Assembly (NCBI GenBank): GCA_012689375.1
Contig: JAAZLO010000045.1
Location: 27,878 to 91,877 of the forward strand
Reading direction: 5' to 3'
DNA from: Bacillota bacterium
Lineage (GTDB): Bacteria; Bacillota; SHA-98; UBA4971
Length of the DNA stretch: 64,000 nt
Below, one piece after another: positions 63,837 to 64,000 of this stretch. Position 1 is the first letter of the stretch; each line of letters starts with the position of its first letter. The translations under genes and the position numbers were made by a program. Below the pieces are notes generated by a model, which searched no databases, was not told where the DNA came from, and saw only the letters and a program-made list of their open reading frames with translations.

Positions 63837-64000
63837 TTACTCTTGCTGGGTAAATAAAGGGATGCCTATCCCGAAGGAAGCGAACATTCGCTCTTTGAAG
63901 ATCCCCTCAAGTGCGCATGCACCGGGAATATATGAATCCCCGTTAACGTATATCTCATCCATACCTTTCGTCAATTCATGCTTATTAATAAAATCCCGAT
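63837..64000 (-). CDS. C-terminal end of an unidentified gene cut by the window edge
   Basis: The last 53 codons of a minus-strand frame run from the window edge to a TAA at 63837-63839. The reading is gene-like: NKHELTKGMDEIYVNGDSYI, then PGACALEGIFKERMFASFG and GIPLFTQQE. The other frames here are broken by stops. I do not recognise the family. The 5' part lies outside the window. Confidence 0.6.
   Translation of the reverse strand, partial: RDFINKHELTKGMDEIYVNGDSYIPGACALEGIFKERMFASFGIGIPLFTQQE

Noticed and set aside
1-64000. CRISPR arrays, insertion sequences, prophage or rRNA genes
   Set aside because: No direct-repeat arrays, transposase, integrase or rRNA-like sequence was seen.

Overview
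The window reads as a stretch of chromosome from an anaerobic, endospore-forming, monoderm Bacillota (Clostridia-like) with moderate GC. The support is: a CotF-type spore coat protein; the c-di-AMP operon cdaA-cdaR-glmM; a MinJ-like PDZ protein beside ctpB and ftsEX; DUF5693-csaB-tagA cell-wall polymer genes; ferredoxin-fused oxidoreductases; and hbd/ackA fermentation genes. I cannot name the species. Start codons are often GTG or TTG (about 20 of 58 genes), each usually with a clear GGAGG-like ribosome site. Several starts below were therefore moved from the longest frame to the codon that follows that site. I see no phage, insertion sequence or CRISPR array.

Layout. From 0.1 to 48.9 kb nearly everything is on the minus strand. 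The order is clpX-clpP-tig; a solitary tRNA-His on the plus strand with its own strong promoter; uraA; lpdA; then the overlapping block alr-nnr-acpS-glmM and cdaR-cdaA. Next come apgM, a plus-strand class A penicillin-binding protein whose end overlaps the end of yhaM, a Cof-type phosphatase, and the complete excision-repair set uvrB-uvrA-uvrC in tight succession. After that lies a division/wall operon (ftsE-ftsX, M23 hydrolase, ctpB, MinJ-like), a split transketolase, tagA-csaB-DUF5693-DUF2993, prfB with an intact programmed +1 frameshift, secA, an unrecognised nucleotidyltransferase-like gene, hpf, a secreted alpha/beta hydrolase, a zinc-ribbon protein, a Ca2+-type P-ATPase and a ferredoxin-fused aldo/keto reductase.

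From 49 kb the region is more accessory. A plus-strand pair, 3-hydroxyacyl-CoA dehydrogenase and acetate kinase, is followed by a minus-strand metallocluster island (51.5-56.4 kb). The island holds two ferredoxin-containing ParA/Mrp-type ATPases, two NifX-like proteins, an Mrp/NBP35 ATPase, DUF5320 and the DUF134 regulator-like gene. Its content resembles the orange-protein (ORP) gene clusters of sulfate reducers. Its main promoter is close to consensus and carries two perfect palindromes, one at the predicted transcription start. I regard this island as the best candidate for an underexplored system.

The right end carries a GH130 glycoside phosphorylase, the spore coat protein, a Jag-N/FapA protein, an unknown protein, two glycosyltransferases, a small CalY/TasA-like protein and the truncated end of one more gene.

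Points of special note are ClpP with Asn instead of Asp at catalytic position 172, the hydroxyacyl-CoA dehydrogenase with Thr in place of the usual substrate-binding Asn, the RF2 frameshift, and the palindromic operator region in the ORP-like island.
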